Below, one piece after another: positions 24,470 through 32,804 of a stretch of DNA of 64,000 nucleotides. The notes beneath the pieces were generated by a model, which saw nothing but the letters and a program-made list of their open reading frames with translations, was not told the origin of the DNA and did not search any database. This stretch comes from an uncultured Pelagibacteraceae bacterium (GTDB taxonomy: Bacteria; Pseudomonadota; Alphaproteobacteria; Pelagibacterales; Pelagibacteraceae). The position numbers were made by a program, and so were the translations under genes. The DNA lies in contig CACJFE010000003.1 in the NCBI GenBank assembly GCA_902592655.1, positions 62,001-126,000 of the forward strand. Reading direction: 5' to 3'. Position 1 is the stretch's first letter; each line of letters starts with the position of its first letter.

Positions 24470-24969
24470 TAAACTTTCGATCCTCGGGTTTTAATAATCA
24501 ACTCAAGTTCCCCGTATTCTTTACAGTTGCAATTTTTAAGAACTTTTAATCTTTCGTTTGCTTTATCCATTCGATTAGTTTGGACATAAAGTTCTCCTAA
24601 ATATTCATTAATCCCATTATGATTTGGTTTTATACTTAATCCTTTAAGGTAAAACTTTTCGGCTTCATCAAAATTTCCTACTTTTCTTGATGTGAAACCC
24701 ATATAGTTAAGTATATCTGGATTTTTTTTATCTTTTTTATGAGCCTTTTCCAATTTAGCAAAAGCTTGAGAATAGAGTTTTTTTGCTTTATCAATATTTT
24801 CTTTTTTCTCGAGTTTTCCAGCTCTTTTTACTAATTTTACTGCATCATCATACAATGAGGCTTTTGAATGACTATCTCCCCCTCCGGAGGATCCACCTCC
24901 ATCTCCTCCTGCAGCAAATAAACTAGTACTAATTAATAAAGATACAAACAAAACTGTAATTTTTTTCAT
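24466..24969 (-). CDS. secreted TPR-repeat protein
   Basis: About 167 residues from the ATG at 24969, which gives a normal signal peptide (MKKITVLFVSLLISTSLFAA). A Gly/Ser-rich linker follows, then tandem TPR helices: LYSQAFAKLEKAHKKDKKNPD, NFDEAEKFYLKGLSIKPNH and NEYLGELYVQTNRMDKANERL. A CNCKEYGEL pair of cysteines lies near the end. A longer reading frame reaches into the SDR gene, but its extra 19 residues would mask the signal peptide. It is periplasmic and likely a protein-interaction module; partner unknown. Confidence 0.78.
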   Translation of the reverse strand: MKKITVLFVSLLISTSLFAAGGDGGGSSGGGDSHSKASLYDDAVKLVKRAGKLEKKENIDKAKKLYSQAFAKLEKAHKKDKKNPDILNYMGFTSRKVGNFDEAEKFYLKGLSIKPNHNGINEYLGELYVQTNRMDKANERLKVLKNCNCKEYGELELIIKTRGSKVY

Positions 24970-25000
24970 ACAATTTAAATATAGATTTTTAATCAAATTG

Positions 25001-25711
25001 TTATGCGACAGATGATCTTCCTCCATCTATGCCTAATATTTGTCCTGTAATCCATGAGCTTTCATCAGACAATAAGAATTTTGCAACTGAGGCGGAGTCA
25101 CTGCCCTCACCTATTCTTTTTAAGGGATGCATTTTAGCTATACTCTCAGCCATTTTTTCATTTTTAAGTAAAAAATTTGAAATTTTTGAGTTTGTTAGAC
25201 TTGGCGCGATACAGTTTATTCTTACATTTGGAGCAAGCTCAGCTGCTAAAGCTAAAGTTAAACCTTCAATAGCTCCTTTTGCAGATGAAACAATTGCATG
25301 GTTTGGAAAACCCTGTTTAACAGCTACGGTTGAAAATAAAACTATTGAGCCTTTATTTTTTTTCAAGTTATCTGCTAATGATTTAATTACTTCGGTAGCC
25401 GAGATAAGATTTAAATTAAATGACTGCATAAAGTCACTTTTTTTTGTAAGCTTTAAAGGCTTTAGATCAATTGAGCCCACACAGAAAGCTAATCCATTTA
25501 TCGGATCATCTTTTAAATCGTTTACTATTTTTTCGGCAAAATTTTCCTCTAATACATCACAAACAGTAAAGGATGAATTCAAATTTTTAGCTAATTCAGA
25601 TAAACTTGATTGATCTCTACCAACTAAGTGTACTTGATCTCCACTTTCAACTAGTTTTTTTGATAAAGAAGAACCTATTGATCCAGTTGCACCTAAAATT
25701 ACTTTTTTCAT
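25001..25711 (-). CDS. short-chain dehydrogenase/reductase
   Basis: A 236-residue classical SDR: the NAD(P) motif ATGSIGSSLSKKL at the N-terminus (a variant of TGxxxGxG with GATGSIGSS), NxAG-like CVGSID near 80, catalytic Ser near 128 (VLFSTVAVKQ), and S-x-A-K in the place of Y-x-x-x-K (NHAIVSSAKGAIEGL). The usual Tyr at the active site appears replaced: the segment reads HAIVSSAKGA with Val-Ser-Ser before Ala-Lys. The C-terminus ITGQILGIDGG is normal. Substrate unknown; activity may be altered. Confidence 0.85.
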   Translation of the reverse strand: MKKVILGATGSIGSSLSKKLVESGDQVHLVGRDQSSLSELAKNLNSSFTVCDVLEENFAEKIVNDLKDDPINGLAFCVGSIDLKPLKLTKKSDFMQSFNLNLISATEVIKSLADNLKKNKGSIVLFSTVAVKQGFPNHAIVSSAKGAIEGLTLALAAELAPNVRINCIAPSLTNSKISNFLLKNEKMAESIAKMHPLKRIGEGSDSASVAKFLLSDESSWITGQILGIDGGRSSVA

Positions 25712-25770
25712 AATTAAAAATAACATTATTAAAGGTTATTTACATGCAAATAATGACGCGTGTAATATCT

Positions 25771-25792
25771 TAATAAAATATGTATTTTATTA
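25771..25792. promoter_or_regulatory. 22-bp perfect palindrome just upstream of the photolyase gene
   Basis: Arms taataaaata and tattttatta are fully complementary around tg at 25781-25782. The palindrome ends 3 bases before the ATG at 25796, where a Shine-Dalgarno would be expected and none is seen. It could be an operator or a hairpin sequestering the start. It is pure A/T apart from one G, so chance is possible in this AT-rich genome. Confidence 0.35.
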
Positions 25793-25795
25793 CTC

Positions 25796-27277
25796 ATGAA
25801 GCTTTTTATAATTTTAGGAAATCAACTATTTAACCCAAAATATCTCTCTGAATACAAAGACCATACTTTCTTTATGGCAGAAGATTATGGACTATGTACT
25901 TTTGAAAAACATCATAAATTAAAAATACTGTTATTTTTGTCTTCAATGAGATCATTTAAGGATGAGCTAAAATCTAAAAATTTTAATTTAATTTATAAAG
26001 ATGTAAGTAAAGATTTTAAATTATCCTATGAAAAAAAATTAGAAAAAACTATTAAAGAAAAAAGGATAAAAGAAATTACTTTTTTTGAGATTGAGGATAA
26101 ATTTTTTGAAAAAAGAATATTAAATTTAGGAAAAAAAAATTTGCTTAAAATTAATCAGATTAAATCTCCAATGTTTTTAATAGAAAGACAAGAATTCAAA
26201 GATTACCTTTCTAAGAATAAGCGACCTTTCATGGCAAATTTTTATAAAATTGTAAGAACAAAAACGAATTTATTAATGAATAAAAACGGAACTCCAAAAG
26301 GAAATAAATGGAGTTTCGATGAAGAAAATAGAAAAAAACTTCCGAATACTATAAAAGTTCCAGTAATTTCAAAGGTAAAAGATACAAAGGACACTGTTGC
26401 TCTCAAAAAATTTATAAATTCTAATTTTAAAGATCATCCAGGAAATACTGATAAGTTTTGGTTTCCAACAACACGGAAAGACGCAAGCAAGTGGCTAGAT
26501 GAGTTTTTGAAAGATAGAATAAAGCTTTTTGGAGATTATGAGGATGCAGTAACAGATAAATCTAACACTGTTTTTCATAGCGCGCTAAGTCCTCTTATAA
26601 ACTTAGGTTTAATAGCTCCGGAGGAGATAATAGAGAAGTTAAGAAAGATTGAAAATAAAGTACCTGTGAATTCCTTAGAAGGTTATATCAGACAGATTAT
26701 AGGTTGGAGAGAGTTTATGAGAGGAATTTATCAAAACTATGATCAACGATTAAATAATACTAATTTTTTTAATCATAAAAGAAAAATGAAAAAATCTTGG
26801 TATGAAGGAAACACTGGTTTAGATCCTTTAGACCATGCAATCAGTAATGCTAAAAACTTTGGGTGGTCACATCATATAGAGAGACTGATGATATTGGCCA
26901 ACATTATGAATCTTTGTGAGATAAATCCTAAACAAGTTTACAAATGGTTTATGGAAATGTTTGTGGACTCATCTGACTGGGTGATGGCGCCAAATGTTTA
27001 TGGAATGGGATTATTTAGTGATGGAGGAATATTTGCAACTAAACCTTATATTTGTGGATCTAGTTATTTTCTTAAAATGATGCATTTTAAAAAAGGCCCT
27101 TGGTGTGATGTAATGGACGGATTATATTGGAAATTTATAGATAGACATAAGAAATTCTTTTTAAAAAATCCTCGTCTTGCAATGATGGTCAGAGTTTCTG
27201 AAAAAATGAATAAGGAGAGAAAAACAAGAATTTTCAAAGCTGCTAATAATTTTATAAAAGAAAACACCAATGGTTAA
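25796..27277 (+). CDS. cryptochrome/photolyase-related protein (FeS-BCP/DPRP family)
   Basis: A 493-residue protein of the group that contains PhrB and CryB. The opening LFIILGNQLFNP is family-typical, and the FAD/DNA part shows YIRQIIGWREFMRGIY near residue 295, NAKNFGWSHHIERLMILANIMNL near 350 and the SDWVMAPNVYGMGLFSDGGIFATKPY segment near 390-418. The region that carries the 4Fe-4S cysteines in PhrB reads MMHFKKGPWCD here, so the cysteine pair is absent. It probably repairs UV dimers or (6-4) products with FAD. First gene of an operon with DCC and DUF2256. Confidence 0.88.
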   Translation: MKLFIILGNQLFNPKYLSEYKDHTFFMAEDYGLCTFEKHHKLKILLFLSSMRSFKDELKSKNFNLIYKDVSKDFKLSYEKKLEKTIKEKRIKEITFFEIEDKFFEKRILNLGKKNLLKINQIKSPMFLIERQEFKDYLSKNKRPFMANFYKIVRTKTNLLMNKNGTPKGNKWSFDEENRKKLPNTIKVPVISKVKDTKDTVALKKFINSNFKDHPGNTDKFWFPTTRKDASKWLDEFLKDRIKLFGDYEDAVTDKSNTVFHSALSPLINLGLIAPEEIIEKLRKIENKVPVNSLEGYIRQIIGWREFMRGIYQNYDQRLNNTNFFNHKRKMKKSWYEGNTGLDPLDHAISNAKNFGWSHHIERLMILANIMNLCEINPKQVYKWFMEMFVDSSDWVMAPNVYGMGLFSDGGIFATKPYICGSSYFLKMMHFKKGPWCDVMDGLYWKFIDRHKKFFLKNPRLAMMVRVSEKMNKERKTRIFKAANNFIKENTNG

Positions 27278-27617
27278 AGTTTTTTTTAACAATTCATGTA
27301 ATATTTGTAGAGCCGAAATCAATCATTACAAAAAACATAGTGATAACAGTGTAGAGTGGATAGATGTGACTAATAATGAAGAAGCTCAGAAAATTACATC
27401 AAAATCATACAGAGAACTTTTAAGAAGAATGCATGTTATACAAGATGGCAGAGTTATTGATGGGGCAGAGTCTTTTTTAATAATTTGGAAAAATGTTCCT
27501 AAATATAATTTTTTATATAAACTATTTAAGATTAAACCTCTGTTTTTCATATTAAATATTTTCTATGAGATTGCAGCTTATTTTTTATTTATCAAAAACA
27601 AACATCTCCTTAAGTGA
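27270..27617 (+). CDS. DCC family thiol-disulfide protein (DUF393)
   Basis: A 115-residue protein of the DCC family, named after the D/N-x-x-C-x-x-C start: here VFFNNSCNICRAEINHYKK, with two redox cysteines at about residues 10 and 13. The later part has IDGAESFLIIWKNVPKY and a hydrophobic C-terminal helix. It is expected to act in thiol redox chemistry or membrane-associated electron transfer. Its ATG overlaps the photolyase stop by 8 bases and its TGA overlaps the GTG of the DUF2256 gene, so all three are one translationally coupled operon. Confidence 0.87.
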   Translation: MVKVFFNNSCNICRAEINHYKKHSDNSVEWIDVTNNEEAQKITSKSYRELLRRMHVIQDGRVIDGAESFLIIWKNVPKYNFLYKLFKIKPLFFILNIFYEIAAYFLFIKNKHLLK

Positions 27618-27748
27618 TAAAAAAAACTGATCTTCCTAAAAAAAACTGTCCAGTTTGTAATAAATCTTTTACTTGGAGAAAAAAATGGAGATTAAATTGG
27701 CCGATGGTTAAATATTGCTCAAAAAAGTGCTCAAAATTAAGTAAATAA
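27614..27748 (+). CDS. DUF2256 family zinc-ribbon protein
   Basis: A 44-residue protein starting at GTG (27614), which overlaps the DCC stop by 4 bases. Four cysteines form two pairs: CPVC near residue 12 and CSKKC near residue 35, separated by FTWRKKWRLNW. This is the DUF2256 pattern (LPxKxCxVCxRPFxWRKKW), commonly encoded beside photolyase or cryptochrome genes. Probably a small zinc-binding partner; no function established. The reading frame ends at TAA 27746-27748. Confidence 0.82.
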   Translation: MIKKTDLPKKNCPVCNKSFTWRKKWRLNWPMVKYCSKKCSKLSK

Positions 27749-27825
27749 ATAAAACTAAATCCTCTTCAAGTCAGATATGCAAAAAATAAAGTAATAGTAA
27801 GACATAAAATTAGTATTCTAAAGTA

Positions 27826-30435
27826 ATGAGTAATTACGAACAATTCAGATCGGTTATGAAAGATGCTGGTTTTGCTTTATCGAGTAAACCAGTAACTAAA
27901 AAAATTTTAGAAAATGCTATTAAATTTTCAAAAAGTAAGGAAAAAACAATATTAGCAAAGCAACATGAAATATCTAAAAAAATTTATTTTCTTTTAGATG
28001 GAAATGTAAAATTTAATAAATACTTTGAAAAAAATTCTCTTACATTTGCTAAGATCAATAAAAAAAATTCACCTTTAGGTATTTCCGGATTAAATCCTCC
28101 AGGAAGATTTATGGCCGAAATATTGATTGATAAAAATACTGAATATTATTCTTTTGATTTAAGTTACCTAGATGAAATTGAAAGTGTTGACCCAAACTTT
28201 GTTGCAACTTTTTTATCTTATATATTATTTTTTTCTACCAATCTTTTATGGTCGACTAGAAATCTTGACATTGCTTATAAACAAAATAATTATCAAATAT
28301 CTAAGGGATCAAATTCTGGAATTAATGAGAGTAATTATGAAAAAATAAAAGATACAATTTTTTTTTCCTCTATACTTGAGGAGGATGTTAAAAAATTACT
28401 GAATTTAGGTGAGATAAAGTTATTCTCTACAGATGAAATCATAACACTAGAAGGTAATGATAGCAGTGGATTAAATATATTGCTATCTGGAAAAGTTGAA
28501 GGTTCATTTAATAGTAGAATAGATAATTCGATTAAGAAAAAATATAGATCGATAGCAAGACCAGGAGTAGCGTTTTCGTTATCTTGTGGCAAAAGATTAA
28601 TTAAATTTCCATATTCAATTAAGGTAACCAGGGATACAAGAATATTACATCTATCCAATGAGGTAATTAATAATTTAATAGTAGATAATCCTGTTCTAGC
28701 CATCAAGCTTCTCAAAAGACAAATTTGGCAATTAGGAAGATATCAACAGAGCGCAACGGGGCTGGCAAGATACGCTGCTAAAAATGAAATAGAACTCTTG
28801 AAATTTTTAATACAAGATAATTTTTCCAAACTTCCTGTAAGTTCAAAAATATATAGTGTGCCACACTTATTAGAAAATCGGTACTCTCATGAATTAGCTT
28901 TTGATATCATTTACAATCTAATGGTAACTGGTAATGAAATTGAAAAGTCTATTGCAAACTTGATGTCAGATGCACTTAAGAGTTTTGAAAAGCAGCAAAG
29001 ATTCTTTAGAGAATTAAACATAATTTATAATCGTGTAGAAAAATTCAAAGAAATTAAAAGTAAAGACTCATTAGATAAATTAACACTTTCTAATTTTATT
29101 AAAGCATTTGATCATGTGCCTTACGTTATAAAGGGAATGGAAAATCTTCCAAGTAAAGCTAATAATATTTTTTTTTACAACCATCTCGCAGCTAATGATG
29201 AAAATAAGTTACCTAATGGGCATTCTTTTTCAATAGATAGTCATTTTGTAAGTGCAAAAATTTTATATCCAAAATACGGTAATGGAGGAAAAAGAATAGT
29301 TCGTGCGAGTAGGAATACTGAGTATTGGAGGCATAATTTTTATGAAAATTTAGATTATATATTTGTTCATACTAAAGAGTCAGATTTACTAAATGAGACT
29401 CATGAGGAAAAAAAAGAGAGAAAAGATAAATTTTTTAAAGATGCGCAAGATATAATTAATAAAGGCCAGCCTTTAGTAATTGCTCCTGAGGGAACCTCTG
29501 AAACAGAAGATAACTTTACTGAAACATCCCCTGGGCCCTTCAAACCCGGTGCGTTTGCTTTGGCAAGTCAGTTGAAACCTGAACCTTATTTAGTTCCCAT
29601 AGCCTTAGCAAACTTTGACAAACCAGTTTCCTCGACTGTTTACTCGGCAATTATTAAGCAACCTATAAAAATTTCAAATTTTGTAAAAGACACTACAAAT
29701 ATGGAAGAAATTAAGTCTTTTTTACTTGATTATAGAAAAACTTTTAAAAGTTATGTTGAAGAGGCGCACGAATTATCTAATAAAGTAAAGCTTGATACAC
29801 ATGATTTAACAAATTTAAGTACTAATTATAATCTTGTAAGTCCAATCGAGGAAGAATTTGAATTAGATGTTAGAGAACTTGAATTGAACGCTATAAACAG
29901 CTCTATTAATCAGAAAGAAATAATACTATTTGGAAGTTCTACATTTCGTATGTGGAAAAATTATGAACAAGATCTCGGTGGAACAAATATTTTGAATCTT
30001 GCTTTTGGAGGTTCAACTTTATCTTCATGTAGAACATATTTTGAGAGAATTTTTTCAAACTATAGTCCAAAAATACTTTTATTTTATGCAGGCGATAACG
30101 ATATCGGAAGAGGTTTAAATTCTGATCAAATTAATCAAGAATTTTTATTATTTGCGACTCAAGCTGCAGAAAAATTAAGGAATACAAAATGTTTTTTTAT
30201 TTCAATAAAACCAAGTCCTTTTAGAAAAAAATTTTTAAAAGAGATAACTAATACAAATAATAAAATAAAACAAACAATAAATCATTTAGAAAAATGGAAA
30301 TTCATTGATATTTGTAACCCAATGTTAAAAGCTGGATATGAAAAGTTTTATGATCAAGATCAATTACATATGAATGACTTAGGATATAGTTTGTTAAGCA
30401 AGTCTTTGAGAGACGAAATCGCAAAGATAAATTAA
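27826..30435 (+). CDS. fusion of cyclic-nucleotide-binding-like, acyltransferase and SGNH hydrolase domains
   Basis: An 869-residue cytoplasmic protein with at least three parts. Residues 20-120 and 180-300 look like two cyclic-nucleotide-binding-fold units (IYFLLDGNVKFNK; ITLEGNDSSGLNILLSGKVEG). Residues about 430-690 form a PlsC-like acyltransferase, with an H-x4-D motif at His466-Asp471 and PEGT at 554-557. Residues 697-869 are an SGNH/GDSL hydrolase with Ser705 (FGSS), Gly block (FGGST), Asn758 (GDND) and Asp845/His848. The acyltransferase and SGNH catalytic residues are complete. It would join acylation and deacylation of a lipid under an effector-binding or structural sensor. It follows the photolyase operon by 77 bases. 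Confidence 0.75.
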   Translation: MSNYEQFRSVMKDAGFALSSKPVTKKILENAIKFSKSKEKTILAKQHEISKKIYFLLDGNVKFNKYFEKNSLTFAKINKKNSPLGISGLNPPGRFMAEILIDKNTEYYSFDLSYLDEIESVDPNFVATFLSYILFFSTNLLWSTRNLDIAYKQNNYQISKGSNSGINESNYEKIKDTIFFSSILEEDVKKLLNLGEIKLFSTDEIITLEGNDSSGLNILLSGKVEGSFNSRIDNSIKKKYRSIARPGVAFSLSCGKRLIKFPYSIKVTRDTRILHLSNEVINNLIVDNPVLAIKLLKRQIWQLGRYQQSATGLARYAAKNEIELLKFLIQDNFSKLPVSSKIYSVPHLLENRYSHELAFDIIYNLMVTGNEIEKSIANLMSDALKSFEKQQRFFRELNIIYNRVEKFKEIKSKDSLDKLTLSNFIKAFDHVPYVIKGMENLPSKANNIFFYNHLAANDENKLPNGHSFSIDSHFVSAKILYPKYGNGGKRIVRASRNTEYWRHNFYENLDYIFVHTKESDLLNETHEEKKERKDKFFKDAQDIINKGQPLVIAPEGTSETEDNFTETSPGPFKPGAFALASQLKPEPYLVPIALANFDKPVSSTVYSAIIKQPIKISNFVKDTTNMEEIKSFLLDYRKTFKSYVEEAHELSNKVKLDTHDLTNLSTNYNLVSPIEEEFELDVRELELNAINSSINQKEIILFGSSTFRMWKNYEQDLGGTNILNLAFGGSTLSSCRTYFERIFSNYSPKILLFYAGDNDIGRGLNSDQINQEFLLFATQAAEKLRNTKCFFISIKPSPFRKKFLKEITNTNNKIKQTINHLEKWKFIDICNPMLKAGYEKFYDQDQLHMNDLGYSLLSKSLRDEIAKIN

Positions 30436-30436
30436 A

Positions 30437-31567
30437 TTAAATAAATTTAGCTATAATTTTTGGGATATTGTTTTTAAAATTAAAATATCCTTTATTAGAA
30501 AACTGCCAAGAAAACTTATCTTCCTCATTCAAAACAAAGTTTAACTCTAAATCTTTCTTTTTTCTTATAGTATTTAAATAAGAAAAATTCTCTCCGATGC
30601 TCGGGTGGACGATATCAAAAGATTTAATTTCATCTGTTAGAGTTTGAAATTTTACTTCATTTATGATTTGTAAATCTTTAAATCTTTTTTTTTGGTCGTC
30701 AATTATTTTTGACTTATAGTCTAGTACATTTTGCTCGAGCTTTAACTTTCGAGCCTCATTACTTAATAAAACTAAGTAAATATTTTTATATTTTTTTAAA
30801 TTTTTATTTTCTAAATTTAATTCGTTTTCAAAAACTAGTAAATTTTCATTAGAAATATCCTCAATAACAAAATTTATTGGATTTAATTTGTATTCTCTTT
30901 TATCTGTTAGAGGAGAAGCGTTTTCGTTTAATTTAACATCTTTATATTTATTATTTGTGAACTTACTTATATTCCAAGATTTGGCAACGTAGTGCTTGCC
31001 TTTAGTTTGCAAGCCTGCAACCCATCTCCAACTTAAAGTATTAGATGCGGCGTCGCCATCATATAAATGTTTCATAAAAAACTCTGCACCTTTCTGCCAA
31101 GGTAAATTTAAAGTAAATATCCAAATGCTAGCAAACCACATTCTTGTATGATTATGTAAATAATTGTTTTCTTTAAGCTCTTTTACCCAATCATTAAAAC
31201 ATTCAATTTGAGTTTCGCCATTAATAGCTTTTGTATAATTATCATCTTCCTTTAGCCCTTTTAAGTCCTCAATAAAATCAGACCAAACTTGAGGTCTTAG
31301 TTCTAACCAACCTTTCCAATAAACTCTCCAAAATATTTCTTGGATATATTTTTCAACTTTATGATATGGAAACTTTGCTAAAACTCTTTTTGTAACTTCA
31401 TATTCAGTTATTAATCTATGAGAAATGTAAGGTGATAAGCAAGATACATTTGACTTATCTTTTGGCCCTAAATCAAAATTTCTTTTAGAACTATAATTTG
31501 CTAATTCACTATTTATGAAAGCATCGAGCCGTTTTAAGGCCCCTTCTCTTGAGATTTCGAATATCAT
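30437..31567 (-). CDS. cryptochrome/photolyase-like protein with domains apparently swapped
   Basis: A 376-residue protein. The FAD-binding domain, normally C-terminal in photolyases, is at the N-terminus: CLSPYISHRLITEYEV near 45, IFWRVYWKGWLE near 80, HNHTRMWFASIWIFTLNLPW and HLYDGDAASNTLSWRWVAGLQ near 165. Residues about 215-376 form an alpha/beta region (ENLLVFENEL, KNIYLVLLSNEA, FDIVHPSIGEN) ending in a FSWQFSNKGYFNFKN segment. That ending resembles the linker which in normal enzymes leads from the antenna domain into the FAD domain. Probably light-driven repair or signalling; convergent with the fusion gene. Confidence 0.78.
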   Translation of the reverse strand: MIFEISREGALKRLDAFINSELANYSSKRNFDLGPKDKSNVSCLSPYISHRLITEYEVTKRVLAKFPYHKVEKYIQEIFWRVYWKGWLELRPQVWSDFIEDLKGLKEDDNYTKAINGETQIECFNDWVKELKENNYLHNHTRMWFASIWIFTLNLPWQKGAEFFMKHLYDGDAASNTLSWRWVAGLQTKGKHYVAKSWNISKFTNNKYKDVKLNENASPLTDKREYKLNPINFVIEDISNENLLVFENELNLENKNLKKYKNIYLVLLSNEARKLKLEQNVLDYKSKIIDDQKKRFKDLQIINEVKFQTLTDEIKSFDIVHPSIGENFSYLNTIRKKKDLELNFVLNEEDKFSWQFSNKGYFNFKNNIPKIIAKFI

Positions 31568-31767
31568 TAGTCCTCGTCATCCCTCCACTCATCAATAAAA
31601 AGTTTCCAACACGCAAAAGATACACAAACTATTCCAACGCAAAAACCAAGAAGCACACCATTATGCTTACCTAAATATATTGTTCCATAATGAGTGCTGA
31701 GTATTGGTGGAACTACTAATATTGCACCAATAATTAAGTATCGAATTGCAAAAGGTGGTCTTTTCAA
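31567..31767 (-). CDS. 66-residue membrane protein of unknown function
   Basis: Two hydrophobic helices (residues 9-24 and 37-56) and an acidic tail EWRDDED. A GTIYLGKHNGVLLG turn lies between them. I do not recognise a family. It sits between the photolyase-like gene (start overlaps its stop by one base) and a DUF4864-like gene (4-base overlap), so it belongs to the same reverse-strand operon of msrA, DUF4864-like, this gene and the photolyase-like gene. Confidence 0.62.
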   Translation of the reverse strand: MKRPPFAIRYLIIGAILVVPPILSTHYGTIYLGKHNGVLLGFCVGIVCVSFACWKLFIDEWRDDED

Positions 31768-32219
31768 ATTGAATTTCCTTGATCAAGTGGCATTGAAACT
31801 GCTGTAGTAAACCAACAATTTGTACAATTTTCCTCATTGCCTTTACTTACATGCCATTCATAAAAAAATTGTTGCTTCTCACCGCTTAAAACTTTTACTC
31901 CATAAACAAATTTATTTTCAGTATTCGTAATTAAATCTATCTTATGTGAAAAATGGTTTAACAGTATTCTATAATGAACATCATAGAGCATAATTCTAAA
32001 TCTGGGATATGGGCCAGTCATTTTTTTATTATCAGGATGAGCGAATATCCATGTTTGTTTTATGCCATTATCTTTATCATCATTATTTTTTAAAGCATCT
32101 AATTGTATTTTAATAACATCATAAGCAGATAAATTTTCCGCTGGTTTTATCATTTCTGCATTCGCTGAGCTAACAAAACCCAGAAAAAAAATTGCTAAAA
32201 TTGTTTTTTTTAGTTCCAT
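31764..32219 (-). CDS. secreted DUF4864-like protein
   Basis: A 151-residue protein with a signal peptide ending SSANAE near residue 21. The mature part has VIKIQLDALKNND near 35, FAHPDNKKMTGPYPRFRIML near 60, and a YGVKVLSGEKQQFFYEW strand pair, then ENCTNCWFTTAVSMP. The layout (queue of Q-LDAL, a P-x-RF-x-x-M helix, Y-R-x-L-L) is like DUF4864, an NTF2-like family, but this is a partial match. The CxxC could bind metal or be redox active. It overlaps msrA by 10 bases. Confidence 0.6.
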   Translation of the reverse strand: MELKKTILAIFFLGFVSSANAEMIKPAENLSAYDVIKIQLDALKNNDDKDNGIKQTWIFAHPDNKKMTGPYPRFRIMLYDVHYRILLNHFSHKIDLITNTENKFVYGVKVLSGEKQQFFYEWHVSKGNEENCTNCWFTTAVSMPLDQGNSI

Positions 32220-32779
32220 ATTTCTTTCAAGGTATCTTCTCTTTTACACGCCTTTTTATACATTAGATAACGAATAAAATTTTTTTCGTAATAATCTTGG
32301 TGATAATCTTCCGCAGGATAGAATTCCTTGAATTCCCAAATTAAAGTTACTATTTCCCTATCGAATTTACTTTCCAAATTTTTAAAAGATTTATTTATAA
32401 ATTCTTTCTCTAGTTGATTCTGGAAAAAAATTACTGATCTATAACTTTTACCTTTATCGCAAAACTGACCTTCCGAATCAAAAGGATCTATATTTCTCCA
32501 ATAAACATTTAAAAGTCTCTCATAGCTAACAATATTTGAATCATAAGTGATTTCTATTGCCTCTACATGGCCAGTATCTTTATAAATTACATCTTGATAG
32601 GTAGGGTTTTTTAAGTGACCTCCTGAATATCCAGAAATTGATGAGATTACTCCCTCGACTTGATCAAATGACTCTTCCATACACCAAAAGCAACCGCCAG
32701 CAAAATAAGCTTTTTTTTCAAAGGCGTAAGAATTATGATCAATGAGTAGTATAGTGACAAAAAGTAAAATTTTTTTCAT
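32210..32779 (-). CDS. msrA: peptide-methionine (S)-S-oxide reductase MsrA, probably periplasmic
   Basis: A 189-residue MsrA. A signal peptide (MKKILLFVTILLIDHNSYA) precedes the catalytic motif AYFAGGCFWCMEESFDQVEGV, with the active Cys near residue 31. TGHVEAIEITYD, YWRNIDPFDSEGQFCDKGKSYRS and YPAEDYHQDYYEKN follow as expected. It repairs oxidised methionine. The leader suggests export, unlike the cytoplasmic MsrA of E. coli. It heads the reverse-strand operon that ends with the domain-swapped photolyase-like gene, linking it to oxidative or light stress. Confidence 0.93.
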   Translation of the reverse strand: MKKILLFVTILLIDHNSYAFEKKAYFAGGCFWCMEESFDQVEGVISSISGYSGGHLKNPTYQDVIYKDTGHVEAIEITYDSNIVSYERLLNVYWRNIDPFDSEGQFCDKGKSYRSVIFFQNQLEKEFINKSFKNLESKFDREIVTLIWEFKEFYPAEDYHQDYYEKNFIRYLMYKKACKREDTLKEIWN

Positions 32780-32804
32780 TTAGAAAAATGATATATCAAT
32801 AATT

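Noticed and set aside
24970-25026. longer start for the TPR protein
   Set aside because: The extension overlaps the SDR gene and would mask the signal peptide that begins at 24969.
25029-25613. forward-strand 194-codon frame within the SDR gene
   Set aside because: It lies antisense to a gene with a clear SDR signature and its product shows no domain.
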